From NCBI RefSeq assembly GCF_001693385.1, contig NZ_CP016428.1:1550001-1614000 (forward strand): DNA of 64,000 nt, read 5' to 3'. The notes below the pieces were generated by a model. The model was not told the DNA's origin. It saw only the letters and a program-made list of their open reading frames with translations, and did not search any database. The DNA is from Bradyrhizobium icense (GTDB lineage Bacteria; Pseudomonadota; Alphaproteobacteria; Rhizobiales; Xanthobacteraceae). Below, in pieces: positions 43,571-52,907 of the stretch. The translations under genes were made by a program, and so were the position numbers. The number at the start of each line of letters is the position of its first letter. The first letter of the stretch is position 1.

Positions 43571-44818
43571 ATGGCTGTAACGACCGAACTTCGTCCATCC
43601 TCCGGCCTCGGCACCTGGCGCACGCCGCTCGTCATCATCATCTGCGGCTGCGCGATCGCGCTGTTGAGCTTCGGCCCGCGCTCCAGCCTCGGCTTTTTCG
43701 TTCAGCCGATGAGCCGCGAATTCGCCTGGGGCCGCGACGTCTTCGGCCTCGCGCTGGCGCTGCAGAACCTGCTGTGGGGACTGGGGCAGCCGATTGCGGG
43801 CGCCATCGCCGATCGCTTCGGCATCCTGCGTGTGATGATTGTCGGCGCCTTGCTCTATGCCGCCGGCCTGCTTCTGATGCGTTATTCCACGGCGCCACTG
43901 TCGCTCGATCTCGGCGCCGGTGTCCTGATCGGCTTCGGTCTTTCCGGCTGTTCATTCAATCTCGTGCTGTCGGCGTTCAGCAAGTTGCTGCCGGTCGAGA
44001 AGCGCGGCATTGCGCTCGGCGCCGGCACCGCGGCCGGCTCGTTCGGCCAGTTCCTGTTCGCGCCGTTCGGCGTCGCGATGATCGACAATTTCGGCTGGCA
44101 GGCGGCGCTGACGGTATTCGCGCTCCTGATGCTGCTGATCGTGCCGCTGTCGCTGGCGATTGCGACGCCACCCTCGACGTCATCGAACGAGCCTGTCGGG
44201 GACCAGCAATCGTTCAAGACCGCTCTGGCGGAGGCGTTCGGCCATCGCTCCTATGTTCTCCTGGTCCTTGGCTTCTTCACCTGCGGCTTCCAGCTCGCCT
44301 TCATCACCGTGCATCTGCCGGCCTATCTCGCCGATCGCGGCGTCTCGTCGCAGACAGGCGGATGGGTCGTTGCGGCGATCGGCCTGTTCAACATCATCGG
44401 ATCGCTCAGCGTCGGCTGGCTGCAGAACAAGTACCCGAAGCGTTACATCCTTTCCCTGATCTACTTTACCCGAGCCTTGGCGATCGTCGCGTTCATCTCG
44501 TTTCCGATCACGACATTCTCGGCCATCATGTTCGGTGCGATCAGCGGCCTGACCTGGCTCTCGACGGTGCCGCCGACATCGGCGTTGGTGGCGCTGATGT
44601 TCGGCACAAAGTGGTTCGCCACGCTGTACGGCTTTGCCTTCGTCAGCCATCAGGTCGGCGGCTTCCTCGGCGTCTGGCTTGGCGGCATCGTGTTCGAGCA
44701 GTTCGGCTCCTACACCCCGATCTGGTGGCTCTCGATCCTGTTCGGTGTGCTGTCGGCGCTGATCAACCTGCCGATCGTCGAGCAGCCGGTCGCACGCCCG
44801 GTTGCACAACCCGCCTGA
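43571..44818 (+). CDS. Major facilitator superfamily transporter
   Basis: A 415-residue MFS transporter with about 12 membrane segments. The loop 2-3 signature is seen as GQPIAGAIADRFGILRV (about 75-91), and the second-half counterpart as IIGSLSVGWLQNKYPKRYIL. It is closest in pattern to the oxalate/formate antiporter-like (OFA) and monocarboxylate group, so an organic anion substrate is possible. The ATG at 43571 has GGGGGAA just upstream; an ATG at 43523 is in frame but less likely. 42 bases later comes an AcuI-like reductase gene, possibly in one transcript. Confidence 0.85.
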   Translation: MAVTTELRPSSGLGTWRTPLVIIICGCAIALLSFGPRSSLGFFVQPMSREFAWGRDVFGLALALQNLLWGLGQPIAGAIADRFGILRVMIVGALLYAAGLLLMRYSTAPLSLDLGAGVLIGFGLSGCSFNLVLSAFSKLLPVEKRGIALGAGTAAGSFGQFLFAPFGVAMIDNFGWQAALTVFALLMLLIVPLSLAIATPPSTSSNEPVGDQQSFKTALAEAFGHRSYVLLVLGFFTCGFQLAFITVHLPAYLADRGVSSQTGGWVVAAIGLFNIIGSLSVGWLQNKYPKRYILSLIYFTRALAIVAFISFPITTFSAIMFGAISGLTWLSTVPPTSALVALMFGTKWFATLYGFAFVSHQVGGFLGVWLGGIVFEQFGSYTPIWWLSILFGVLSALINLPIVEQPVARPVAQPA

Positions 44819-44860
44819 TGCGGTAAACACTCCGACAGAGAAAAGTCCGGGGAGTTTGCC

Positions 44861-45847
44861 GTGGGAACGTTCAAGGCCATCAGGATCGACAAGGCGGACA
44901 AGGGTACCACCGCCGCGCTGACCCAGTTCGACGAAGCCGAGTTGATGGACGGCGACGTCACAGTCGCCGTCGAGTGGTCGACGCTGAACTACAAGGATGG
45001 TCTCGCCGTCACCGGCAAGGCGCCCGTGGTGCGGCGTTTCCCGATGATCGCCGGCATCGACTTTGCAGGCACCGTCCAACAATCTTCGCACCCGGCATGG
45101 AAGGCGGGCGACAAGGTCGTCTGCAACGGCTGGGGCATGGGCGAGACGCATCTCGGCGCCTATGCCGAAAAAGCGCGCGTCAAGGGCGATTGGCTGGTGC
45201 GGCTGCCGGACGGAATGTCGACGCGTGAGGCGATGGCGATCGGCACCGCCGGCTACACCGCGATGCTGTCGGTGCTGGCGCTGGAGAAGCATGGACTGAC
45301 GCCGAAGAGCGGTCCCATCGCTGTGACGGGCGCCGCCGGCGGCGTCGGCTCGGTCGCGATCGCTGTGCTTTCGAAACTCGGCTACCACGTCATCGCCTCC
45401 ACGGGACGGATGTCGGAGGCCGACTATCTCAAGGGCCTCGGCGCCGCCGAAGTGATCGATCGCGCCGAGCTCGCAGGTCCCGCCAAGCCGCTGGCGAAGG
45501 AACGCTGGGCGGGCGGCGTCGACAGCGTCGGTTCGACCACGCTCGCCAACCTGCTTTCGATGACGAAATATGGCGGAGCCATTGCCGCCTGCGGCCTCGC
45601 CGCCGGTATGGATCTGCCGTCCTCGGTCGCACCGTTTATTTTGCGCGGAGTGTGCCTTCTCGGCATCGACTCGGTGATGTGCCCGATCGAGCTGCGAAAG
45701 GCCGCCTGGAACCGCCTCGCCAGCGATTTGGACAAGGGAAAACTAGCTGATATCACTCACGAAATAGGTTTAGATCAGGTGATCGGCGCAGGCGCTGAAA
45801 TCCTCGCAGGGAAGGTCCGCGGTCGAATCGTGGTAAAAATTCCCTAA
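44861..45847 (+). CDS. AcuI/YhdH-type quinone oxidoreductase-family protein
   Basis: A 328-residue medium-chain dehydrogenase/reductase without catalytic zinc, of the AcuI/YhdH group (acrylyl-CoA reductases). The GroES-like domain has [20 protein letters not shown] (about 38-57) and the Rossmann domain [21 protein letters not shown] (about 151-171, NADPH-binding). The start is a GTG at 44861. The group detoxifies acryloyl-CoA in DMSP or 3-hydroxypropionate metabolism, but no such pathway genes are nearby, so the substrate is left open. Confidence 0.9.
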   Translation: MGTFKAIRIDKADKGTTAALTQFDEAELMDGDVTVAVEWSTLNYKDGLAVTGKAPVVRRFPMIAGIDFAGTVQQSSHPAWKAGDKVVCNGWGMGETHLGAYAEKARVKGDWLVRLPDGMSTREAMAIGTAGYTAMLSVLALEKHGLTPKSGPIAVTGAAGGVGSVAIAVLSKLGYHVIASTGRMSEADYLKGLGAAEVIDRAELAGPAKPLAKERWAGGVDSVGSTTLANLLSMTKYGGAIAACGLAAGMDLPSSVAPFILRGVCLLGIDSVMCPIELRKAAWNRLASDLDKGKLADITHEIGLDQVIGAGAEILAGKVRGRIVVKIP

Positions 45848-45955
45848 CGGTATTCAGACTTTGCCAACCAACCTGCTCCAATGTTGCCACGGTTGGTATG
45901 GTAAGCAGCGGGTAAAGGCGGGCGCCCGCGCTCTTGTATAAGTTGGAGTAGCTGC

Positions 45956-46570
45956 ATGCTTGCGCGTTTGGTTCTGGGGGCCGTCACGGCCAGTGCGATG
46001 ATCGTTCCTGCGCTGGCCGGGATGATGAATGCCGACGAAGCGCGCAGGTTCGTGAGCGGCAAGGTTTTCGCCTTTACCTGCTTTGACGGCACCCGCGGGG
46101 CAGGCCGCATTCTCGACGATCTCGGCGCTACCGGTTCCATCCAGTTCAGCGGCTCGGGGCCGATCCGCCATGTTCGCTTGCCCGGCAACACGCTGCAGAT
46201 TCGCGGCCAGGCCGTTTGCGCTTCCATCAAGGGGCTGCCGTTCGAGCCGTGCTTCAATCTCGACAAACGCGACGATCGCTCGTTCCGCGGCTCCGTCTCG
46301 GGCATGGGCTTCGCCTATTGCGATTTCCGCCATCAGGGAGCCTCGCAAATGCTGATAGCGCGCTCGGTGGCGCGTCCGCGCTCGCTGCATCGTCGGGAAG
46401 AGCCCTCGCGTGCGGCTGATGCACGTGCCGAAGTGACCGCGCGGGTCGAGACGCCTGCGGTCGAGAGCGCCAAGCTCGAGCCGGTAAAGTCGGAGCCGAA
46501 GGCGGAGCAGGCAAAGCCCGAACCGGCCAAGGCCGAGAGCGCCCCGGAACTGCGCCGCTCGACCGATTGA
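45956..46570 (+). CDS. Exported protein of unknown function
   Basis: A 204-residue protein with a signal peptide (MLARLVLGAVTASAMIVPAL, cut after AGM or ALA). The mature N-terminal domain has an FTCFDGTRGAGRI segment, CASIKGLPFEPCFN and FAYCDFRHQ: four cysteines, likely in two disulfides. The last 65 residues are Lys/Pro/Glu-rich repeats (EPVKSEPKAEQAKPEPAKAE). I recognise no named domain. Periplasmic localisation is likely. Confidence 0.7.
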   Translation: MLARLVLGAVTASAMIVPALAGMMNADEARRFVSGKVFAFTCFDGTRGAGRILDDLGATGSIQFSGSGPIRHVRLPGNTLQIRGQAVCASIKGLPFEPCFNLDKRDDRSFRGSVSGMGFAYCDFRHQGASQMLIARSVARPRSLHRREEPSRAADARAEVTARVETPAVESAKLEPVKSEPKAEQAKPEPAKAESAPELRRSTD

Positions 46571-46776
46571 TCACGGCAACGGCACCTGCTGCGGGTAGCG
46601 AAACAAGCCGCTCGGGGGACCGAGCGGCCGGTGTATTATTCGCCGTCCCAACTTTGTTGGCGAGCGCGCACCCGTAGTCATACGGGCTGGCGCATTCATG
46701 TCCTGGTAGCGAATCTCGTTCCAACTGGCGACCGGCAGAGAAGGCCGGGAGGCGGCCCAAACACATGAGATCAATC

Positions 46777-47010
46777 ATGCCGCTGTATTTTTTTCGGATC
46801 AGCCACGGTCGCTACGCTGGCGCGTCCGACCAGGGGGCCGAATTCGAAAGCCGCGAGGCCGCCTGGGCCGAGATGACGAAGGTCTGCGGTAACCTCTTGG
46901 GAAGTCTTTCGCGCAGCCTGAAGCAGAACGCCGAATGGCAGATGGAGCTTCTGGACGAAGCCAAGAAGCCGGTATTCAGGATCCGGCTTGTCGCCGAATC
47001 CGTCGGTTAG
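46777..47010 (+). CDS. DUF6894-like small protein
   Basis: A 77-residue protein beginning MPLYFFRISHGRYAG, the typical opening of the DUF6894 family of Rhizobiales (MPRYFFNIR.G), with the middle EFESREAAWAEMTKVCGNLL and the final LLDEAKKPVFRIRLVAES. Family function unknown. ATG at 46777 is chosen over the upstream ATG at 46765. It is convergent with the DUF2339 gene; only 11 bases separate them. Confidence 0.8.
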   Translation: MPLYFFRISHGRYAGASDQGAEFESREAAWAEMTKVCGNLLGSLSRSLKQNAEWQMELLDEAKKPVFRIRLVAESVG

Positions 47011-47021
47011 CGCGCCATCCT

Positions 47022-49727
47022 CTAGCTTCCCGCCGGCGCGGCCGGGGCTGCCGCTTGCCTGCGAAACAGGATCCGCTGGTACAGCCAGCCGATCGCCACC
47101 AGCACCAGGCCGAGGCACATGAAGGACAGCGCGCGATAGACGCCTGTCAGCGTCGACATGTCGATCAGGAAAGCTTTCAGAATCGTGAGGCCGATGACGA
47201 ACGCCGAGGCCAGGCGCGCGCGTTGCGAGTTGAAGAGAATGCCGATGCCGAGCAGCATGACGCCGAACGCGAGATACGCGATCGAGTAGGTGTACTGTTC
47301 GGCGCCGGTGGTCGGGCCGGCCGCAATCACCGGGCCGTGATAGATGCGCCTGATCTCGAACGTTACATAGGCAAGCGCGAGAACGAGCGCTGCCCCTGCG
47401 ATCGTGTTGGCGTAGGCGACCGGACGGCGCCCTGCCACCGCGTAGGACAACAGCAGCGCGAGCACCGCGGGCAGGGCGTAGCCGAGCAGCAGGAGATTGA
47501 TGATGACGGCGTCGACGCTGATCCATTCTAGCATCGGGTTCTCAAGCAACAGCAGGCCGAACAGTGTCGCGAGTCCGGCAAACGCAGTGAGCAGGATGGC
47601 GCCCGCGTTGTGAATGACGCTGCCGGTCCGGATGCGCAACCTCTCGAGCCCGATCGCCATGGCGAGCGCGACGCAGACCTGCAATGCCACTTCGGTGAGG
47701 CCGGCGCTCTGGCGATAGACGTCGCCATGGTTGATGGCATGGCGGATTTCCATGAAGGCCAAAAGCACCGTGAACAAGATCGCCGCCGACTCCACGGTCC
47801 GCAGCGGCGCGTCATCGCCGCCGCGGCGCAGCAAGATGCTGCCGGCCCAGAACGATGCCGCCGGAATGCCGTACCCCCACAACAGCCAGTTGAAGATCGG
47901 CGTGGTGCCGACGGCCTGGCCGACGATGCGCGGCTCGTAGCCGATGCGCAGCACCACAAAGCCGGCGAGGACGGCCGCGAGTGTGCGCAGGAATGGAATC
48001 GGCCGCTGCGTTGAGATCCAGGCAGTGCCCGCCGACATCAGTGCCAGGGCAATCGTCAGCCAGCCTTTTTCCAGCGCAAAGGTCACTGCCAGCGCCAGCG
48101 CTGCGAGCGTACCGGTCGCAAACAACGCGATCGAGGCCTGCAATCCCGGACGATCCTCGCGCCTGCCGAGGATCTCGGTCGCGACGGCATAGGCCGCGGC
48201 CAATATCACTGCGAGAATAGCAAACGGAATCGAGCGGTCGAGATGTGCGATGCGGGCGTAGAGCGCGACCAGCAGCGCCAGCGGCGTGAATACCGCGGCG
48301 GCCGACCAGATCACCGGTATCACCGGCCCGATTGAGTGGCCCTGCGCGAGAAATCCCGCCACGCCAAAGCCCGCCGCGAAGATCGCAGCCGAGATCAGGT
48401 GCAGCGACACCGATCCGTCCGTGGCGCTCGGCCCGATGCCCTGCAGCGGCCCACCGGGCAGCACCAGCATGTCGGGATTGGCGCGAACGGCCCATTCGGC
48501 GAACACGACAAAGACCAGCGCGGCGGCGGCGCCGACAGTACCGGCCGCGGCATCGCTGCGCCAGGCGACAACAAGGCTGCCGGCCACCAGCAGCCCGAAT
48601 ACGATCATCGCGGCGTCGGCATGAAAACTGTTCAGCACGATCAAGGTCGCGCCGAGCAAGTAGGCGGCAAGCGAGCCGGACGAGATCGGCTCGACCTGGC
48701 CTTCGTCCGCGGGCGGGCCGAACATGAAGCCGCACACCACGAGTAGCGCGGCGAGGACGAAGCCGGCGAGAACGTGGAACGCATGCGGGCCGACCATCGA
48801 GGGGCCGCATTGCAGGCAGGGGAACGTCCATAGCAGCGCAAAGGCGATCGTGGTAACAGCGAGCCAGCGCCACAGCCTGACGCGCGCCAGACCGAAGGCC
48901 GCCGCGGTGACGATCGCGAGATAGATGTAGAGCGCCCAGAAGTCCGGCTTGTCGGACGAGACCAGGACCGGCGTCACAAAGGCGCCGACCACGCCGAGGC
49001 CGGCCAGCGCCGGGCCATGCAGCAGCGCCGCAGCCAGCGTGCCCAGCGCGACCAGCCCGAGCAGGATGAACGCGGTCGCCGGCACCAGGAAGCCGTACAG
49101 CGCGTAGGCTGCATAAACCGTGGCAAATGCGACCGCCGTTCCGGCAGCCGTCAGAATGGCCGGGATGTTGGCGATCGGCAGCGCTTCGATGGTGGAAATG
49201 CTTTCCTTGCGCCGCGTCCATTCGCCCGCAAGCAGCAAGGCCAGCGCGAACAGGCCGCCGAGGATGGTGCGCACGCCGGGGCCGAGCAAACCGGCTTCGA
49301 TCGAATAGCGCACCATGAAGAATCCGCCGAGCGCCAGCGTCAGGCCGCCGATCCACACCACCCAGCGCGTGCCGACGGTTTCCTCGAAACCGCGATCTGG
49401 TTGTGGAAGCGGCGGCGGCGCGGGCGGAGGACCATCGGCAGCTTGCCCAGCCGCCTCAGCGCTGGCAGCGGAGGCGATGGATTCCGCCTCTGGAACGATC
49501 GGCGGAGGCGTCGGTGTAGCGGCAGTGGAAGGCGGCGGCAGGCTCTGCTCAAACGCCTCGAACGGGGTGAGCGGAGGCGGCACGGCTGCATCGGCGACCG
49601 CCGGCGCGGCCTGCATCGCCTCCAGGCGCTGACGCAACTCCGCCACCTCATTCATGGCCTTCCGCGCCAAGATCAGGGCGACGATCGCGATCACAAGCGA
49701 AAAGAAAACGAAGGGGTCGTCGAACAT
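47022..49727 (-). CDS. DUF2339 polytopic membrane protein
   Basis: A 901-residue membrane protein of the DUF2339 family. After MFDDPFVFFSLVIAIVALIL and a short coiled region (ARKAMNEVAELRQRLEAMQA), there is a Pro/Ala-rich cytoplasmic or periplasmic linker to about residue 115, then EETVGTRWVVWIGGLTLALG and more than 20 hydrophobic segments to the end. No catalytic motif is known for this family; a role in envelope or transport is often guessed. ATG at 49727 with GGGAGG at good spacing is preferred. Confidence 0.88.
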   Translation of the reverse strand: MFDDPFVFFSLVIAIVALILARKAMNEVAELRQRLEAMQAAPAVADAAVPPPLTPFEAFEQSLPPPSTAATPTPPPIVPEAESIASAASAEAAGQAADGPPPAPPPLPQPDRGFEETVGTRWVVWIGGLTLALGGFFMVRYSIEAGLLGPGVRTILGGLFALALLLAGEWTRRKESISTIEALPIANIPAILTAAGTAVAFATVYAAYALYGFLVPATAFILLGLVALGTLAAALLHGPALAGLGVVGAFVTPVLVSSDKPDFWALYIYLAIVTAAAFGLARVRLWRWLAVTTIAFALLWTFPCLQCGPSMVGPHAFHVLAGFVLAALLVVCGFMFGPPADEGQVEPISSGSLAAYLLGATLIVLNSFHADAAMIVFGLLVAGSLVVAWRSDAAAGTVGAAAALVFVVFAEWAVRANPDMLVLPGGPLQGIGPSATDGSVSLHLISAAIFAAGFGVAGFLAQGHSIGPVIPVIWSAAAVFTPLALLVALYARIAHLDRSIPFAILAVILAAAYAVATEILGRREDRPGLQASIALFATGTLAALALAVTFALEKGWLTIALALMSAGTAWISTQRPIPFLRTLAAVLAGFVVLRIGYEPRIVGQAVGTTPIFNWLLWGYGIPAASFWAGSILLRRGGDDAPLRTVESAAILFTVLLAFMEIRHAINHGDVYRQSAGLTEVALQVCVALAMAIGLERLRIRTGSVIHNAGAILLTAFAGLATLFGLLLLENPMLEWISVDAVIINLLLLGYALPAVLALLLSYAVAGRRPVAYANTIAGAALVLALAYVTFEIRRIYHGPVIAAGPTTGAEQYTYSIAYLAFGVMLLGIGILFNSQRARLASAFVIGLTILKAFLIDMSTLTGVYRALSFMCLGLVLVAIGWLYQRILFRRQAAAPAAPAGS

Positions 49728-49850
49728 CGGGCCTCCCGGCGGGCGCGTCACAGCGTTAACCGGCCACGTCGGCAGCCCGGTTGCAATCCTGTGTGTGCCT
49801 TTGTCCGCTAAAAGTTCACGCCGATCCGGGCGTCATTTGGCGCATCCGTT

Positions 49851-49998
49851 TCCCGGACGCGGTGCAGCGTGCAAACGCTGCTCCGCAGAGCCGGGACCCA
49901 TGCCAGTGGACCCGGGATCAGCAGCGCATCAAGCCGCGAGCCATAGCCCGTCAAAGACGCGCGTGAACGCGCTGATGACGTAGCGCAGCATCCTGGGA
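49851..49998. repeat. Dispersed palindromic repeat, family B copy 4 (reverse)
   Basis: Reads TCCCGGACGCGGTGCAGCG, then CTCCGCAGAGCCGGGACCCA, then CCCGGGATCAGCAGCGC and, after an insertion with AAGACGCGCGTGAACGCGC, GCGCAGCATCCTGGGA. It is the reverse complement of the other family B copies and carries the same kind of insert as copy 2 (23377). Confidence 0.75.
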
Positions 49999-50006
49999 AT
50001 GCTGCG

Positions 50007-50513
50007 TCATTCCAGATCGAGATAGAACGGCCGGCCCTCGACCATCATGCTGCCCGGGCCCATTTCGTCCAGCGCACGCAGCATGCGCCCGTCGCGCCCC
50101 AGCGCCCTGTCGGCGAGGCTGACGATCAAGCGGTTCGGCGACGCGATCGGGGAGCGGGCGCGAATTTGCCGGGCGATCTCGATCTCGGCGCGATGCGGAT
50201 TGAGGGCGCAGGCGGCGGCAAAGGCGCTCGCCGTCGAGCGGCTGATGCCGGCATAGCAATGCACCACCATCGGCGCGCTGCGATCCCAGCTCCGGACGAA
50301 ATTCAGCACTCTTTCGATGTGGTGATGCGCCGGCGCGACAAAGCCATCCATCTCCTCGATGATGTCGTCCATCGAGATTTTCAGATGGTTGGCCTCGAGC
50401 ACCGAAGCCGGGCGCTGCACCTGATCGACATTGGCCATCACGGTCAGAATGTGGCTGGCGCCGGTGGCTCTCACGGTGTCGGGTAGTGCAGCAAGCGAAC
50501 AGACGTGAAGCAT
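50007..50513 (-). CDS. Dual-specificity/tyrosine phosphatase
   Basis: A 168-residue cysteine-dependent phosphatase. The catalytic P-loop HCYAGISRSTASAF (HCX5R, about 84-97) has the cysteine and arginine in place. The rest (LHVCSLAALPDTVRATGASH at the start, then ISMDDIIEEMDG) is typical of the bacterial tyrosine phosphatase-like DSP group. ATG at 50513; ribosome binding site moderate. Substrate unknown. Confidence 0.87.
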   Translation of the reverse strand: MLHVCSLAALPDTVRATGASHILTVMANVDQVQRPASVLEANHLKISMDDIIEEMDGFVAPAHHHIERVLNFVRSWDRSAPMVVHCYAGISRSTASAFAAACALNPHRAEIEIARQIRARSPIASPNRLIVSLADRALGRDGRMLRALDEMGPGSMMVEGRPFYLDLE

Positions 50514-50556
50514 GGCATTCCCTGGGTAGTCTTTGGCCAGCAATATAACCGGTGCC

Positions 50557-50645
50557 GTAGGGTGGGCAAAGGCGCTCTTGCGCCGTGCCCACCATCGTGT
50601 TCCGGGGGCAATAATGGTGGGCACGCTTCGCTTTGCCCACCCTAC
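50557..50645. repeat. Dispersed palindromic repeat, family A copy 5
   Basis: GTAGGGTGGGCAAAGGCGC and GCTTCGCTTTGCCCACCCTAC with inner GTGCCCACC and GGTGGGCAC arms. Its right end provides the TAG stop codon of the HD-domain gene (50642-50644, minus strand). Confidence 0.8.
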
Positions 50646-51256
50646 GCTGACGACAGCAGCTCGAATCGCGCCAAAAACTGCTTTTCGGCCCGGGCTGCGG
50701 TCCACGGCGTCAGGTAGTCACGCACCATGGCCTCGGGCAGGCCGGGATCCCTGCCGAACAGGCGCTTCGCTTCGCTTACCGAAAATCCTGCCAGATGAGT
50801 GGCTTCAAGATGGGCCGCGCCGCGGTCGGCCGCTTTGATGGCTCTGGTGATTTCATCGGCGATAATTGGCGGCAGGCCGAAGCGAATATGGATTGCCGCA
50901 AGCAGGCGCTTCTCCACCACCTTGTAGTCGCCGCCGAGCACGGCCTTGAACGGCGAAATCATGTCCCCGATGACATACTCCGGGGCGTCGTGCAGCATCG
51001 CAGCGAGGCGGAAGCGGACGTCGACGCGCGGCATCTGCTCGCGCATTACGGCTTCTACCAGCAGCGTGTGCTGCGCCACTGAGAAAATATGCGCGCCGCT
51101 GGTCTGCCCGTTCCAGCGCGCCACGCGCGCCAGGCCATGGGCGATGTCGGCGATCTCGATATCGAGCGGGGAGGGATCGAGCAGATCGAGCCGCCGCCCC
51201 GACAGCATCCGCTGCCAGGCACGGTTGGCGACATGGGACGATTTTCGCGCCGTCAT
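50642..51256 (-). CDS. HD-domain phosphohydrolase (YfbR-like)
   Basis: A 204-residue metal-dependent HD hydrolase related to 5'-nucleotidase YfbR. The metal ligands are in SVAQHTLLVEAV (H), AAMLHDAPEYVIGDMISP (HD, about 88-105) and a later Asp (IKAADRGAAHLEA). ATG at 51256 overlaps the stop of tag by 4 bases (ATGA), so the two are cotranscribed and coupled. The gene ends at the edge of a dispersed repeat. Nucleotide substrates are expected but not proven. Confidence 0.87.
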   Translation of the reverse strand: MTARKSSHVANRAWQRMLSGRRLDLLDPSPLDIEIADIAHGLARVARWNGQTSGAHIFSVAQHTLLVEAVMREQMPRVDVRFRLAAMLHDAPEYVIGDMISPFKAVLGGDYKVVEKRLLAAIHIRFGLPPIIADEITRAIKAADRGAAHLEATHLAGFSVSEAKRLFGRDPGLPEAMVRDYLTPWTAARAEKQFLARFELLSSA

Positions 51257-51879
51257 TTGGCCTTGAGGCGGGGCTTGCGCAGTTTGCCGCTGCAGGCCTC
51301 GTGGCAGAAGCACGTGACGAGATGGTCGTTGACCATGCCGGTGGCCTGCATGAACGCATAGACGATGGTCGGGCCGACGAATTTGAAGCCGCGCGCGCCG
51401 AGCTCCTTTGAGATCTTGACCGAGACTGGCGTCGAGGCCGGCACGCTGGCCGTGGTCTTGAACTCGTTGACGATGGGCTTGCCGTCGACGAAATCCCACA
51501 GGAATTTGGAGAAGCCCGCGCCTTCTTCCATGATCTTCAAATAGGCCTTGGCGCTATTGACGGCGCCTTCGATCTTGGCGCGGTTGCGCACGATGCCGGC
51601 GTCGTCCATCAGCGCGTGGATTTTTTTGGCATTGTAGCGCGCGATCTTTTCCGGCTGGAAATCGTCGAAGGCGTTGCGGAAGTTTTCGCGTTTGCGCAAA
51701 ATCGTGATCCACGACAGCCCGGCCTGAAAACCGTCGAGGATCAGCTTTTCGTACAGCGCCCGGTCGTCATATTCAGGCACGCCCCATTCGGTGTCGTGAT
51801 AGGCCATGTAGAACGGGTCTTCGCCGGGCCACGGGCACCGTGTCTTGCCATCGGCGTGCGGGCGCGCAGATTTGCTCAT
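51253..51879 (-). CDS. tag: DNA-3-methyladenine glycosylase I
   Basis: Tag, a 208-residue glycosylase that removes 3-methyladenine from DNA. It has the diagnostic opening with CPWPGEDPFYMAYHDTEWG (zinc Cys and His), the helix-hairpin-helix-like core with LILDGFQAGLSWITILRKR, and the C-terminal NDHLVTCFCHEAC with the other zinc ligands. Length agrees with E. coli Tag. It overlaps ygfZ upstream and the HD gene downstream by 4 bases each, giving a tight three-gene operon. Confidence 0.95.
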   Translation of the reverse strand: MSKSARPHADGKTRCPWPGEDPFYMAYHDTEWGVPEYDDRALYEKLILDGFQAGLSWITILRKRENFRNAFDDFQPEKIARYNAKKIHALMDDAGIVRNRAKIEGAVNSAKAYLKIMEEGAGFSKFLWDFVDGKPIVNEFKTTASVPASTPVSVKISKELGARGFKFVGPTIVYAFMQATGMVNDHLVTCFCHEACSGKLRKPRLKAK

Positions 51880-52757
51880 GCGATGGTCTGCTTCGGGGGG
51901 ACGCGAACGTCGTTCAGATCGGTCAGACGGATCGCAAGGCCGCCGGCCGTCAGCGCCAGTCCCGCGTCGAGTGCATCCGCAACGCGGTCGACGCGGACCA
52001 GCGCTAGACCGTGGCCGCCGGCGGTCGATCCCATGGTGCCGACCTGCTTGTCGCCACCGAGAACGGCGACGCCGGTCTCCGGCGAAAAATCTTCGAGCGT
52101 GACCCGCACGATCCGCGTGCGCGCAGTGCCGCGATGCTGCATGCGCGACACCACTTCCTGGCCGACATAGCAGCCCTTGTCGAAATCGACGCCGTGCAGG
52201 CGATCCATGTTGGTCTCGTGGGGGAATGCGTCGCTGTACATGAAGTCGAGCCCGCCGCGCGGTATACCCAAGGCGATGCGATGCGCCTCGTAGGCCTCGC
52301 CGTCCACGAGGTCGGCGCCGATCAGATCGGCCACCTTCTGCGTGAGATCTTCGGGCACGAGAATGCGCCAGCCCAACTCCTGATGCCGCGGATCGGCAAA
52401 GGCCAGATCGGGCTTCATCGCGGGCTCGCCGTCCCAGGCCGCCAGCACGCCCATGCTGTCGGAGATGTTTTCCACCGCGACCTTGGCGCGCAGCTTGTAG
52501 AAGCCGAGCTTGTCAGCGAGGTTTTGCGCCAGCACGCGGGGCGCATCGATCAGGAAGTCGCCGCCGTGACCCTCAGAGGCTTCGGTAATGAGGAAGTCCG
52601 TCGTGATTTTTCCCTGTGGCGTCAAGAGCGCGCCAAACCGGCCAAGGCCGGGCTGCAGCGGCGTGACATCTGTGGTGACGAGGCCGTTGAGAAAGTTGCG
52701 GGCATCCTCGCCGCTGACCTTGACCACGCCCCGGTCCGGAAGAAACGCTGCTTTCAT
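51876..52757 (-). CDS. ygfZ: YgfZ/GcvT-type folate-binding protein
   Basis: A 293-residue YgfZ-type folate-binding protein that aids maturation or repair of some iron-sulfur enzymes. The signature KGCYVGQEVVSRMQHRG at about 196-212 is complete. The N-terminal part reads FLPDRGVVKVSGEDARNFLN. It is the first gene of the ygfZ-tag-HD operon, overlapping tag by 4 bases (ATGA). It is divergent from the dihydroorotase gene. Confidence 0.92.
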   Translation of the reverse strand: MKAAFLPDRGVVKVSGEDARNFLNGLVTTDVTPLQPGLGRFGALLTPQGKITTDFLITEASEGHGGDFLIDAPRVLAQNLADKLGFYKLRAKVAVENISDSMGVLAAWDGEPAMKPDLAFADPRHQELGWRILVPEDLTQKVADLIGADLVDGEAYEAHRIALGIPRGGLDFMYSDAFPHETNMDRLHGVDFDKGCYVGQEVVSRMQHRGTARTRIVRVTLEDFSPETGVAVLGGDKQVGTMGSTAGGHGLALVRVDRVADALDAGLALTAGGLAIRLTDLNDVRVPPKQTIA

Positions 52758-52907
52758 TAGGTAAAACGGCCTCTTTTGCAGTGCGGTTTGCAGTGAGCTT
52801 TCAAGTTCCTGGGAAAATGCAGGAGCCGGATATCACATGAGAACGTAAGGCGCTAAGGTGCTGTCAACAAGGCCTTAAAGCGAGCGCCAAGGGACCATGA
52901 AGCAGCG

